Shown in pieces: positions 1 through 9,704 of a stretch of DNA of 64,000 nucleotides. Positions within the stretch are counted from its first letter, which is position 1, and each line of letters starts with the position of its first letter. Source of the DNA: Flammulina velutipes. Taxonomy: Eukaryota > Basidiomycota > Agaricomycetes > Agaricales > Physalacriaceae. The translations under genes were made by a program, and so were the position numbers. The DNA lies in NCBI GenBank assembly GCA_011800155.1, contig CM022370.1, forward strand, positions 1,426,001-1,490,000. Direction: 5' to 3'. The notes beneath the pieces are model-generated. The model was not told the DNA's origin, did no database searches, and was given only the letters and a program-made list of their open reading frames with translations.

Positions 1-722
1 AGCGCACTCTTGCAAATGACTCTACATAAACGATCCTCGGGGCCCGGAAACCAAAGAACTGGGAGAGAGCACGATTGGTTTGCGTTGAAAACCGGTTCTA
101 GACACTCACTTTATGAACATACACCGCAAGACAGAGCACGAGGCAGGTACCCGGTCCATTTAGAATGAGAATATCGGGCGATAGGGTTCTTGCATGTGTG
201 TCGAGCAAAGGTTTGATTGTCAAAATATTGACACATGCGAAAAGTGAGCGCAATGCTGTGGGAGGGGTAGTGAAAAGTGATTGATGGACATTGCGTGCCC
301 GGGGAATCGTGAATACGCTGAACTGGACAGTACAGGGTAAGTACATATTATTTGCGACAGGATCTCATCTCACATTCTCTTGACTCGGTGTAAGGCTCTT
401 CGTCAATTCAAGAGATTTTGCCTTCCCAACGCTTAGATGGTCTCCCTCACTGACAAAGTAGATCCTGGGGGAGTATCTCTCAAAGTCCAAGGCGGAGATG
501 AGGGTCAGGACTTCACTTGTATGTCCGCCTGTGGGATATCCGTCACTGATAGGTAATTAGTTGAGGCTAATACTTACCAGAGCCTAGAAAGACAGCAAGA
601 GTTCTATATCCAGACGATATGTGAGACTTTCGAAGCGCCTTTGATTGCGGTAGAATTTGAAAAATCCGGAAGCATGCGAGAAGGGCCAACGAGACAGTAG
701 TGAAGAGTAAAGTACAGAGCAT
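1..722 (-). CDS. ALG14: ALG14-like UDP-GlcNAc transferase membrane anchor subunit (3' end outside window)
   Basis: ALG14 recruits the catalytic subunit ALG13 to the ER membrane; the dimer adds the second GlcNAc to dolichol-PP-GlcNAc in N-glycan assembly. Read on the minus strand, an ATG at 722 opens with a hydrophobic N-terminal segment (MLCTLLFTTVSLALLACF), as expected for the ALG14 membrane anchor. The glycosyltransferase-like motif LAVFLGSGGHTSEVL follows, its GSG/GHT joined across an intron near 530-570. Further on are SALDFERYSPR, the exon with DILILNGPGTC (about 135-180), and FGFRAPRIVYVESFARV at the extreme left edge. These are hallmark ALG14 segments in the right order. Introns of about 50 bp lie near 313-365 and 60-112. 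The gene continues left beyond base 1, so its C-terminus is missing here. It is divergent from CDC23. Confidence 0.9.
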
Positions 723-1114
723 GTTATGAGCCGTAGAAGATTCAGAATATGGAGGGGCACAGCAAGGAGGCAGGTTGATCTCGTCTCAAGATATGACAGA
801 GTAATCCGAGTAGATTTATCCCTATTACTGTGGGATTTATTAGCGTGGATCTGAATAAAGTCCACGTACACACGTATTGATGGAAGGTGGCGTGGTCAAG
901 CTGACGGTTGAATCAGAAAGATGCTAGTCTTCAGTATACTATCCTGAATTTACCTCTTCTTCAGATAATTCCTACAGTGTGAATGTTATCGAGGTCAAGT
1001 CGAGAGTGTTTGACTACTTCATGAATGCGCGAACGAACGGTGCCCGGTCCGGAGAAGCCAAAATTGGTTCTGCCCTCATCCATCGCGCACGTGGCACTCC
1101 TCCCACTCACCAAG
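723..1114. promoter_or_regulatory. Shared upstream region of ALG14 and CDC23
   Basis: The 392 bp between the two divergent start codons contain no supportable reading frame and must hold both promoters and 5' untranslated regions. I see no clear TATA box or other named site. The assignment as regulatory rests only on gene orientation. Confidence 0.45.
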
Positions 1115-3370
1115 ATGGCGACAACCGTCGACGCGTATATGGCAGAAGATCTACGCGTCGCTATCAAGGAATGCGAGGAACGGTGCTTGTATAAGGCGTC
1201 CCAGTGGTAAGATGGGTATTTCCATACACACTGTTAAACAACTTTTCTTTATTAGGGCATCTGAACTACTCTCGTCGATCCCAGAAATTAAACGAAAGGA
1301 ACAAGTAGAGCCCATCGCGATCTCTGAACGGTATAAGTCAGACAAAGCCAAATATCTCGAGGGTGTAGCTGTCTCTTGTCCCATATACGCCTCATCACAT
1401 TGGTCAAGGCTGCCACCCGAAATCGTCGAGCACAATGCCCAGTTGGATGCCGCAGAGGAAGATGAGATATCTATGGCTCGTACATGGATAGAAATGCGTA
1501 GCTACTCACGGGTCGCCATCATGCTCCAAGCTGCCAATAGCCCCAAAGCCCGTTTTCTCCTCCTCTATAGTCAGTACCTCGTGAGTCCTCTCTGACCCCG
1601 TGTGATGTAATATTGACACTGATCATAGGTCAGGAAACCTCGGTTGGCATCTTGTCTGTCTGTGTCATTTGCCGGTCTACTACTCGCTCATCTCATTGTT
1701 CAGATAAAGCAGACTTCGAAAAATTGCTCGGTGCTGTGCGAGATACGAAGGATCCTTGGTTGCTTTATATGTACGAGCCGACTATTTCCTACTGCACTGA
1801 TTTCTCATTTGTGGAAAGGAAAGGCCTATTTCTATTAGCTCTTGATCGTCGCGCGGAGGCAATTGAATGCGCGATGCGTTCCATTGTGGGCTTCCCCTGG
1901 AACTGGGCTGCATGGGAGCTCCTGGCTGACAGTATTCGTGACGTTGAGGAGGTACCTAAGGCTTACCTTCCACTGATAATGAACTCACAAACGTCCCATC
2001 AGCTGTATTCCATGCGGTCCTTGATGCCTGTGTCTCGCGACCATGTTTTAATGGAACTCTTTCATGTATTCAAAGTCAACGAGCTTCATTCAGGTGGAGA
2101 CCGCGAATTGGCTGTGACCGCAAAACTTCTGGGCCCGAATTATTTCCCCAATAATCCATGGATCTACGCAATGCGAGGGTGTATTCTCTATTATATGCAT
2201 GGTCCGTTGTTATACCATCTCGATTTTTGCGTAATTCTTACATCTGCTTTGCTAGATTTAGCATCGTCCAAAGTAGAGTTTGAGCAGATGCTAACGCAGG
2301 ATCCGTGGCGCATTGATAATATCGATGTATATTCCTTTGCCCTTCACGTTACCCATAATGCGCAAAAACTTTCCAGGCTATCTCGTGAATACCTTCTCCT
2401 CGCGAAAGACAGGCCTGAAGTCTGCTCTCTAGTTGGTTCGTCTATCATACATTAGATTGTGGTCATATCTGACTCCAATTGTCAACAGCCAATTACTTTT
2501 CTCTTCAAGGCAGAAATGATTTGGCTACTCTATATTTTAATAGAGCCACTCAACTGGATCCTAACTACCTTTCTGCCTGGACTCTAATGGGCCACGAACT
2601 CATAGAGCAAAAGAATTCGCATGCTGCAATTGAAACATATCGTCGAGCAATAGGTGAGAACCAACCACGACTTTGAGTTTCTCTTTCTTACTCTGTTAGA
2701 CATACAGCGGGACGACTTCAGGGCCTGGTACGGACTGGGGCAAGCATACGAACTTCTTAACATGCATGATTACGCGTTATTCTACTACCAGCACGCTACT
2801 GCGCTAAGGTAGGTAGTTTCCTTTCACTGCGGAATGGCACTGAATACTCTCAAGTCCTTATGATCTGCGTATGTGGCTAGCCCAAGGACAGTGCTACGAA
2901 GAACTAGGGAGGTGTGTTCTGTTGTGTCAAGTCTCTTTGACCCAAATTCATTACACAATGAGCAGGTATCGTGAAGCACTGGAATGCTATAGACGTGCCC
3001 TTATCCCTGCCAACCCCCACGACGACTTCGTTTTGCTAAGGCTTGCTAAAGTCCACGCTGAACTTGGAGAGGAAGCTGAAGCAGTAGCATACCACCGCCG
3101 AGTTGTAGAAATGAACCAAGCAAACGGTAAGGTCTGTCATACTTGGTGTTTTGCACTTACTGAGCGTCTCCCTCGACAGGTCGGGAAGTCTTGATGTATG
3201 CCAAGTCTGCTATCGAGGTTGCAGACTATCAAATGCGAGTCGCGAATGGAGACCTCGAATTGGCAAAGGAACTACTCATAATCGTTGCGGCCAGCAATTC
3301 TGAAGACGTGGAACAAGCCACGACAATGTTGAAGAAGTTACAGAAGAAGTTAGCTGACACGCCTGATTGA
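1115..3370 (+). CDS. CDC23: Anaphase-promoting complex subunit 8 (CDC23), TPR protein
   Basis: CDC23/APC8 is a TPR scaffold subunit of the anaphase-promoting complex, the ubiquitin ligase that drives mitotic exit. The ATG at 1115 sits in a good context (CAAGATGG). The N-terminal segment ([17 protein letters not shown]) and the [17 protein letters not shown] stretch match the family's N-terminal domain. Consecutive TPRs follow: [20 protein letters not shown], then [20 protein letters not shown], then [19 protein letters not shown]. Introns at about 1207-1255, 1581-1633, 2437-2488 and several more in the 3' half restore one frame to the TGA at 3368-3370. The exon starting at 1634 encodes a linker ([15 protein letters not shown]) unlike the family before the conserved frame resumes near 1703. 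A further small intron ending at 1702 is possible there. Confidence 0.92.
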
Positions 3371-3672
3371 TGTTTCCTTGTCCTTTACCTTCTAGCTGGA
3401 TAATCGCAGATCTCTTTATACGGTCGCTAATATGAGGTAGGTGTAACTACTAGAGACGAGTGGAAGATAGCGCGCGCGCATAAAAGCTAGACGTCAGACA
3501 GATGTATGTATGGCATCTACTGGATTCCCAGTACTCAGTTTCTGTATCACTATTATTCTTCTGCCATTGTAGTCCATACTATGTAAACTTCATGGACGGG
3601 ATGCCACGTTGCCACGAGTGATGCGGTTCTGGTCACGAGCTGCTGCTGGTAAACTTTGACAAACGGGGTCGA

Positions 3673-5096
3673 ATGTCGCAAAGCTCTCCTTCTTCCTCTT
3701 CTCCTCTCACTTTGCAACCAAAACAAGAGCAAAATACATATTCAAGTCTACCCACGAATCTCGCCCAACCTGCCGTGCCGCAGACGTCGTCTACATGGCA
3801 GATTCCTGCTCACTGGAGCAAGATAGCCAACACTGCGGCATTAATCAAGAAAATCAATAAGAATACTCAACGTACCGTGGAAGAAATCGCCCAGAGTGCT
3901 AGAATTGCTGCTCGGTAGCTTTCTACGCTCAAATATACATCATGGATCCTGACGAGCGCATAGTGTTGCAGAACGACTCCAATCAGACCAAGCGGCTGCC
4001 ACCACTCCTGACGTCGATACCCCCTTCGTGGACGCTGTAGATGTCCTTAACCGACTTCTACCATACCATGTCTTCCAGCAGCCGGCAGAGGACCTGCAGT
4101 ATATTTCAAAGGACAAAGGGAAACGGAAGGCCACCGATGACGATCTTCGAGACGAGATAAGAGGTGAGGATATTACTTTCTCTCTGTGTTTCGTGGTCTT
4201 ACTAGCAACTCCAGACACCAAGTTCGCGTTAGAATGCTTTAAACGGCGCGCAAAACTGGAAAAACGATTTCGGGAAATAAGAACGAAAGCTGGCCAAGTT
4301 AGCCGTCCCGCCTACAATGCTCCGCATATGTTTTGTTAACGATTTCTCTCAGCGAACAGCACCTGACGACCAAGCGGTCTGCCTTGCACAGTCCGTTTTG
4401 GACAGTGATCGTGCAGAAACTGCCTTGATGAACACAGAATTGCGATCTTTACGAAACGAATACGACAGAATTGAAAGGGAGCGGAAAGCAGCGGCCACCA
4501 CTCAGCGCCCCACCTATTATCAGCCCGTTGCCACCACGGTGCCGACGACATTCAATCGTTCTTACTACCACGCCTACAATCCATATACATATGCTCCAAC
4601 GACATATGCCCCTGCCGTCCAGTCGGCTGGCGTAACATCCTTCAGTGTCCCCCTCTCTGGAACATCAACTCCTACCTCCGCCGCTCCGGCCGTTACAAGT
4701 AACTTCGTGTCTACTGCCAATCACACAATTGCAAACGCGCCTGCCACCACATCACCCCCTGCAACTGCTACACCCACAGTCGCGACTGCGGCTTCTACTA
4801 CCAGCACACCAACACCCTTTTCATACAATCCAACCGTTTCTGGCGCAGTCCCTGTCCAACTCCCGGTTTCCGCGCTTCCAGCGCTACAGAGTCTCGGAAT
4901 AATACCTGTCACGGCAGTAAACCAAGGACAGGAACCGGCTGCTGCTGTTCTGCGGTCTGCCACCGGGACAGTCTTGAACATGGACATTAATGTGTCTATG
5001 TTGAAGCCCCACCAGATGCAGGGATTGTCGATTATTCTGAATTCATTGATGACTAGGAGCAACCAGGAGTCGGCTAGTAGTAGTAGTGGCTCGTAG
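3673..5096 (+). CDS. GLTSCR1-domain protein, putative SWI/SNF-associated subunit
   Basis: The conserved core reads DVLNRLLPYHVFQQPAEDLQ and then DTKFALECFKRRAKLEKRF, which matches my recollection of the GLTSCR1/BICRA conserved region. In animals that region marks a subunit of non-canonical BAF (SWI/SNF) complexes; a chromatin role here is inference. Three introns (about 3918-3966, 4167-4215 and 4297-4353) join exons in one frame. The N-terminus is Ser/Gln/Pro rich with a helical stretch (HWSKIANTAALIKKINKN). A long Pro/Thr/Ala/Tyr low-complexity segment covers about 4490-4860. The C-terminus is serine rich and ends at TAG 5094-5096. The first ATG at 3673 is taken as start. Family membership is likely but would need a profile search. 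Confidence 0.62.
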
Positions 5097-5238
5097 TTTA
5101 CACGTTATGAGTAGTTACTATATTATCCTGTAAAGTATATGTGCGCGAAACATGAGGAAAACGGAAGCACTTTGACGCAGGTGACCATCAAAGGCTTCCC
5201 AGGGGAGATGTTACAACTCTTGTTTCCATCCACATTAC

Positions 5239-8200
5239 ATGCCTGGCTCTGAGATTCGTACTACCGGTGGCGGACTGGGCGCACCGTCGTCGACAACATG
5301 GCGGCGTGAACGCCTTTTACGAATCGGCAGCTCGCAAACGGTACCGACTCACGCGTCGCTGGATGCCAATGATACTACCAATGGTGCACCATCGCAGTCG
5401 CGGGAAGCTTCCCCTCATCCCAACGAAAGCAGTCCACTCTCGAAACGACCCGAGCCATTGTCCCGCTCGTACGGAACGCTTCCAGTTGCATCCCTGCTGA
5501 ACAGACGACGGTCCCACTTTCATAAAGGCCCATCTCGGAGGGGTTTCCCGGAACTTCCTAGAATAACTTTGCCCAACAGAAATGCTCACTCGACGCCCGG
5601 AAGCCCAACCTATACCCCATCGATATTTCGCGAAACGTATTCTCGCCTGAGTGCCCAGCGCCCCATCTCTGCGTACGATGCTCCCCTCGCCGACAAAGAC
5701 GTCGGCTCTGACATGGGCACCAAAATCAACGGTATCCGTGTTTGGTATTCGTCGTTCTCGTCTATCGATTGGATGCACGATGTCATTAAGGATTCCGCGC
5801 GTTTTGGTCGGCTTAGAAGGGGCAAATCTGTTCGCGCCCGCATACGCCTTGCAGCGGACAGAGTCATAGGCTGGGTCATCGTTACCATCGTCGGATTCCT
5901 AACAGCCGTTATCGCATTCCTGATCATTCGTAGCGAGCAATGGCTATTCGATTTGAAGGAAGGATACTGTGAAGCTGGGTGGTCAAAAGCTAAACGATTC
6001 TGCTGCCCGCAACTGGAAGAAACATCCTTCCCCGTTACATTGGAAGAAAGCTGTCCGGCATGGCGTCCTTGGTCTGAAGTGTTTCAATTTCACGAAGGAG
6101 ATGCCGGCGAACAGTTCGTGGAATACATTTCGTATGCTGTCGTGGCGGTGCGCGCTTCAATATTCCCAGTCCTCTTTACATGCTGAGTAGTACCTTTCTT
6201 AGCTTTCACTCGCATTCATCTCCTGCATACTCACATTGTATCTCACCAATTCCACCACTTTTGTGACAAGAAAGGAGTCTGGCGTGTTAGCCCCCGATTT
6301 TCCAGAAACGCCTCGCCATAAAGATCCCACTACAGGACCTGCACCCAAGAGAAAGATCATGTACTACGTACGTTCCGCCCTATCTTCGCGTCTCTTCAGT
6401 AAATTCACGATGCTGTAGGCTGCTGGTAGTGGAATCCCTGAGATCAAGACCATTCTCTCTGGATTCGTGATCCATGGATATCTCGGAGGACGCGTCTTGT
6501 TCACCAAATCGGTAGGCCTCGCGCTTTCTGTCGCGTCTGGTCTTTCTCTCGGAAAGGAGGGTCCATTTGTTCACATTGCAAGCTGCGTCGGAAATATTGT
6601 CAGCCGGTTCCATCCAAAGTACGAGAACAACGAGGGTTAGCATTAATCCGCTTTCATTCCATCTAAATGCTCACACAAGGTACATAGGTAAACGTCGCGA
6701 GATCTTGAGTGCCGCATGCGCTGCTGGCGTGGCAGTTGCATTTGGTGCACCCATTGGCGGAACTCTCTTCAGTCTGGAAGAGGTCTCATACTTCTTTCCT
6801 CCCAAAGTATGTCCTTTGCATCTGGGACAATATGATGTACTGATATCGAATAGGTGATGTGGCGCAGGTACTGAATGGGAGCACTCTTTCCTCAAGCTTG
6901 ACTTATATGATCATAGTTTTTTCTGTGCTATGATAGCAGCTATCACTTTAAAGATGCTAGACCCTTTCGGCACCGGGAAGCTGGTTCTTTTCCAGGTCAC
7001 GTATGACAAGGTAAGCTCTTCGACCAGTAATCAGCAAGGATTTAATTTGAGATTACCAGGACTGGCACGCATACGAACTGTTTCCGTTCCTTCTTCTTGG
7101 AGTCTTTGGTGTAAGTGCTTCTTTCGTTCCTTCAGCGCTTCTGACGCTGTTCAATAGGGCGTATATGGTGCTTACTTTTCCAAACTCAACTATCGTTGGA
7201 GTCGCTATGTTCGCAATGGGACCTGGGTCAGGAGCCATCCCGTGGTAGAAGTCATTCTTGTATGTCCATCTCAATACATATAATAGATTGCCTCTTTATT
7301 GACAACTGTTTCTTCTTGTCAGGTAACTCTCGTCACGACGGCCTTCTGCTTCTTGAATCCTTACACTCGTATGGGTGGGACTGAGCTGGTCTACAATCTC
7401 TTCGCCGAATGCCGTACTGGTTCAGGGAATACACACGGTGGTCTTTGTGTGCTCGATCCCGGCTCGACTTCTCACGTCTGGCCTGTCATTCAGGCCATTC
7501 TCATCGCCATGTTTGTCAAGGGCGCGCTGACTGTTGTCACTTTTGGCATCAAAGTCCCTGCGGGTATCTTTATCCCGACTTTGGGTGTCGGTGCTTGTGC
7601 TGGACGCGTGTTGGGCATCTGCGTACAATATCTACAGGTTACCCACTCGGATGCGCCCATGTTCAAAGGTTGTGGCGGGGATATGGATTGTATGTCGTGT
7701 TCACACTGTTGGGACTCAAACTCACTAAGCTGTAGGCATCGTACCTGGCTTGTATGCCATGGTTGGTGCGGCTGCGGCATTATCAGGCGTGACTGTCAGT
7801 GGATCTCGATTCTAATCTTGTCGGAGCTGATATCACGTATAGCGCACGACGGTGTCTTTGGCCGTTATCATGTTCGAGCTCACCGACACGCTGACATACG
7901 CTGTTCCCGTTATGCTGTCGGTTCTTGTGGCAAAGACCGTTGCTGACGCATTGGAACCCAAAGGCATATATGATCTCGTCATCGATCTATCCCAACTTCC
8001 CTATCTTGATTCGAAGATAGAATATGTCTGGGGACGGTTTACTATAGGCGATGTGGTAAGTGTGCCATCTCGCATGATGAACGACGAGAGGTTAACAAGG
8101 AATTTAGACAGCGCGCGACGTGGAAGTTATTAGGGTGGATCATACCAACAATGTCGAGAGTCTGAGGGATCTACTTCAAGATTTGGTATCGTCCGGTAAC

Positions 8201-8756
8201 GATGATGGCGGGTTCCCTATCCTGAGGGCAGACAGCCACGTCGATGGCCTGCGATTAGTTGGGTATATCGGTGCCAATGAACTTGAACACGCATTAAGCA
8301 AGTATAACCCTTATTTACGGTTGGTTCCAACTGACCATGCTATTAGGCATCGTGGCTGACCATGCCGAGAGCGAGATACGCTTCCACACCCACTACTCGC
8401 ATGACATAATGGGGTCATCTATCTCCTCTTTGCTGGAGAATGCTCAAGATTCAAGTGGTGATCCCTTTGATTTTAGCATTTACATGGATCAGGTAAGGTG
8501 TTTACCTGTGTTTTGTGATCGTTTCTGACGCGATGGTAGGCCCCATTGACTGTGCAGTCCAACTGTCCCCTCGAGATGGTCCATCAACTTTTCGTAAAAC
8601 TGGGTGCGCGCTACGTTGTAGTCACTGATGCAGATGGCTTTTGTAAGTCATTATCTTTCATGTTAGGCATCGTCTCATTGTTTTTACGCAGACGAGGGAA
8701 TCATCGACAAGAAAACCTGGCTGGCGTTCCTCAATGAGTTGGAAGAGAAATCCTGA
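5239..8756 (+). CDS. CLC-family chloride/proton exchanger with CBS domains (GEF1/CLC-3-like)
   Basis: This is a voltage-gated-type chloride transporter, probably acting in the Golgi, endosome or vacuole membrane. After a Ser/Arg-rich cytosolic N-terminus, the first TM helix is near 5867-5940 ([22 protein letters not shown]). The signature filters are all visible: GSGIPEIKT (about 6425), [10 protein letters not shown] (about 6552) carrying the gating glutamate, [12 protein letters not shown] (about 6770) carrying the inner proton glutamate, and [15 protein letters not shown] (about 7551). The presence of both glutamates argues for Cl-/H+ exchange and not a passive channel; this is inference from the CLC-3 to CLC-5 family. 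Two CBS domains follow (about 8030-8350 and 8530-8750). Roughly a dozen short introns interrupt the gene. The stop is TGA 8754-8756. Confidence 0.93.
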
Positions 8757-8960
8757 TTCTGGACACTATTTATCTGACCCCTGAAAATGAGCAGGAAAAT
8801 ACCGTACTTAATGACCAAACTGTTCTACTTAACGACGATCCACTTAATTGAGTTCAGAGTACAGTTCGACAACCTTCGACAATGGTAGAACTCGAAGTGA
8901 CAAATCATTGTGTTTGTGCGTGCTTGGAAATACCTTCTTGTCCAAAAACAACCAGCAAGG

Positions 8961-9559
8961 ATGGCAAACACTGGGCTCGGTGTTCCCGTCAAGCTCCTTC
9001 ACGAATCTTTGGGTCATATCATCACTGTTGAACTCAAAACTGGTCAGCTGTACCGCGGAAAATTGGCTGAAGGTCCGTTTGCCGCGCGACAAAAGCCGTC
9101 CAACACTAACAGTTATCTTAGCCGAAGATAATCTCAACATCTCCTTGAAAGACATCACCGTGACCGCTCGCGATGGCCGCGTATCTCAGCTGGATCAGGT
9201 CTACATCCGAGGGAGTATGATACGGTTCTTCATTGTGCCCGATATGCTGCAGAATGCCCCGATGCGAGTCCATTTTGTTACATCGCGTCAAACCCGTGTT
9301 CAACATCTTTCTTTCGACAGGTTCAAACGAGTGGGACCCAACGCTATGAGAGGAAGGGGTATTGGAACGGCTCGTGGACGTGCCACTATCATGCGGGGTG
9401 CGTACTCCATTTTCTTGGTCTCGCAATTGTACTGATTGTTTTTTGCAGCTAATGGTACTCGATCTCTCCCTCCAACTTCAAATTTCGTCTCTGATGTTCT
9501 TTTTAGCCCGTCGCGGCCGTGGCGTCGTCCCACCTGTATCAAGAGGCATCCGACGATGA
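8961..9559 (+). CDS. SMD3: Small nuclear ribonucleoprotein SmD3
   Basis: SmD3 is one of the seven Sm proteins that ring the U1, U2, U4 and U5 snRNAs. The start [19 protein letters not shown], the Sm1 motif through [15 protein letters not shown] and the Sm2 motif [20 protein letters not shown] are nearly textbook. An Arg/Gly-rich tail ([16 protein letters not shown], then RGRG) ends at TGA 9557-9559. Exons: 8961-9072, 9122-9263, 9321-9397 and 9507-9559. The intron 9398-9506 may instead be two introns around a 6-nt exon at 9449-9454. The intron 9264-9320 starts with GC, not GT: removing it restores the family-typical APMFKR sequence, whereas retaining it adds 19 residues without a stop. The ATG at 8961 (GCAAGGATGG) is chosen because the family begins exactly there. 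Confidence 0.93.
9264..9320 (+). other. Probable GC-AG intron in SmD3
   Basis: The donor reads AT|GCGAGT and the acceptor TTTCGACAG|GTTC. Splicing gives codon ATG followed by TTC AAA CGA, the conserved SmD3 order. No GT donor nearby gives that protein. The length is 57 nt, a multiple of three, with no in-frame stop. Confidence 0.7.
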
Positions 9560-9704
9560 TTCGCAGCTTTTCAAAACGCCTCTTCATACTGTGCCTTCTG
9601 CGCTACACTGTTTTTGTACGATCATACGATAAATTTACTCTCGATGTATTAACGTGTGAGTATATTTCTGAAAGAGCTAACATTCGCCTCCCCAAACATT
9701 GCTG

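Noticed and set aside
1629..1702. Apparent frame conflict in CDC23 between exon 2 and the conserved part
   Set aside because: Using the acceptor ending at 1633 in place of 1628 gives a continuous frame into [10 protein letters not shown], so no frameshift needs to be assumed.
3465..3490. Short GCGCGCGCGC tract
   Set aside because: A brief dinucleotide run between genes, with no sign of a regulatory or structural element.
8848..9435. Longer open frame covering SmD3 from an upstream non-ATG start
   Set aside because: SmD3 begins at ATG 8961. The upstream part is untranslated, and the continuous frame arises because the 57-nt intron has no stop.
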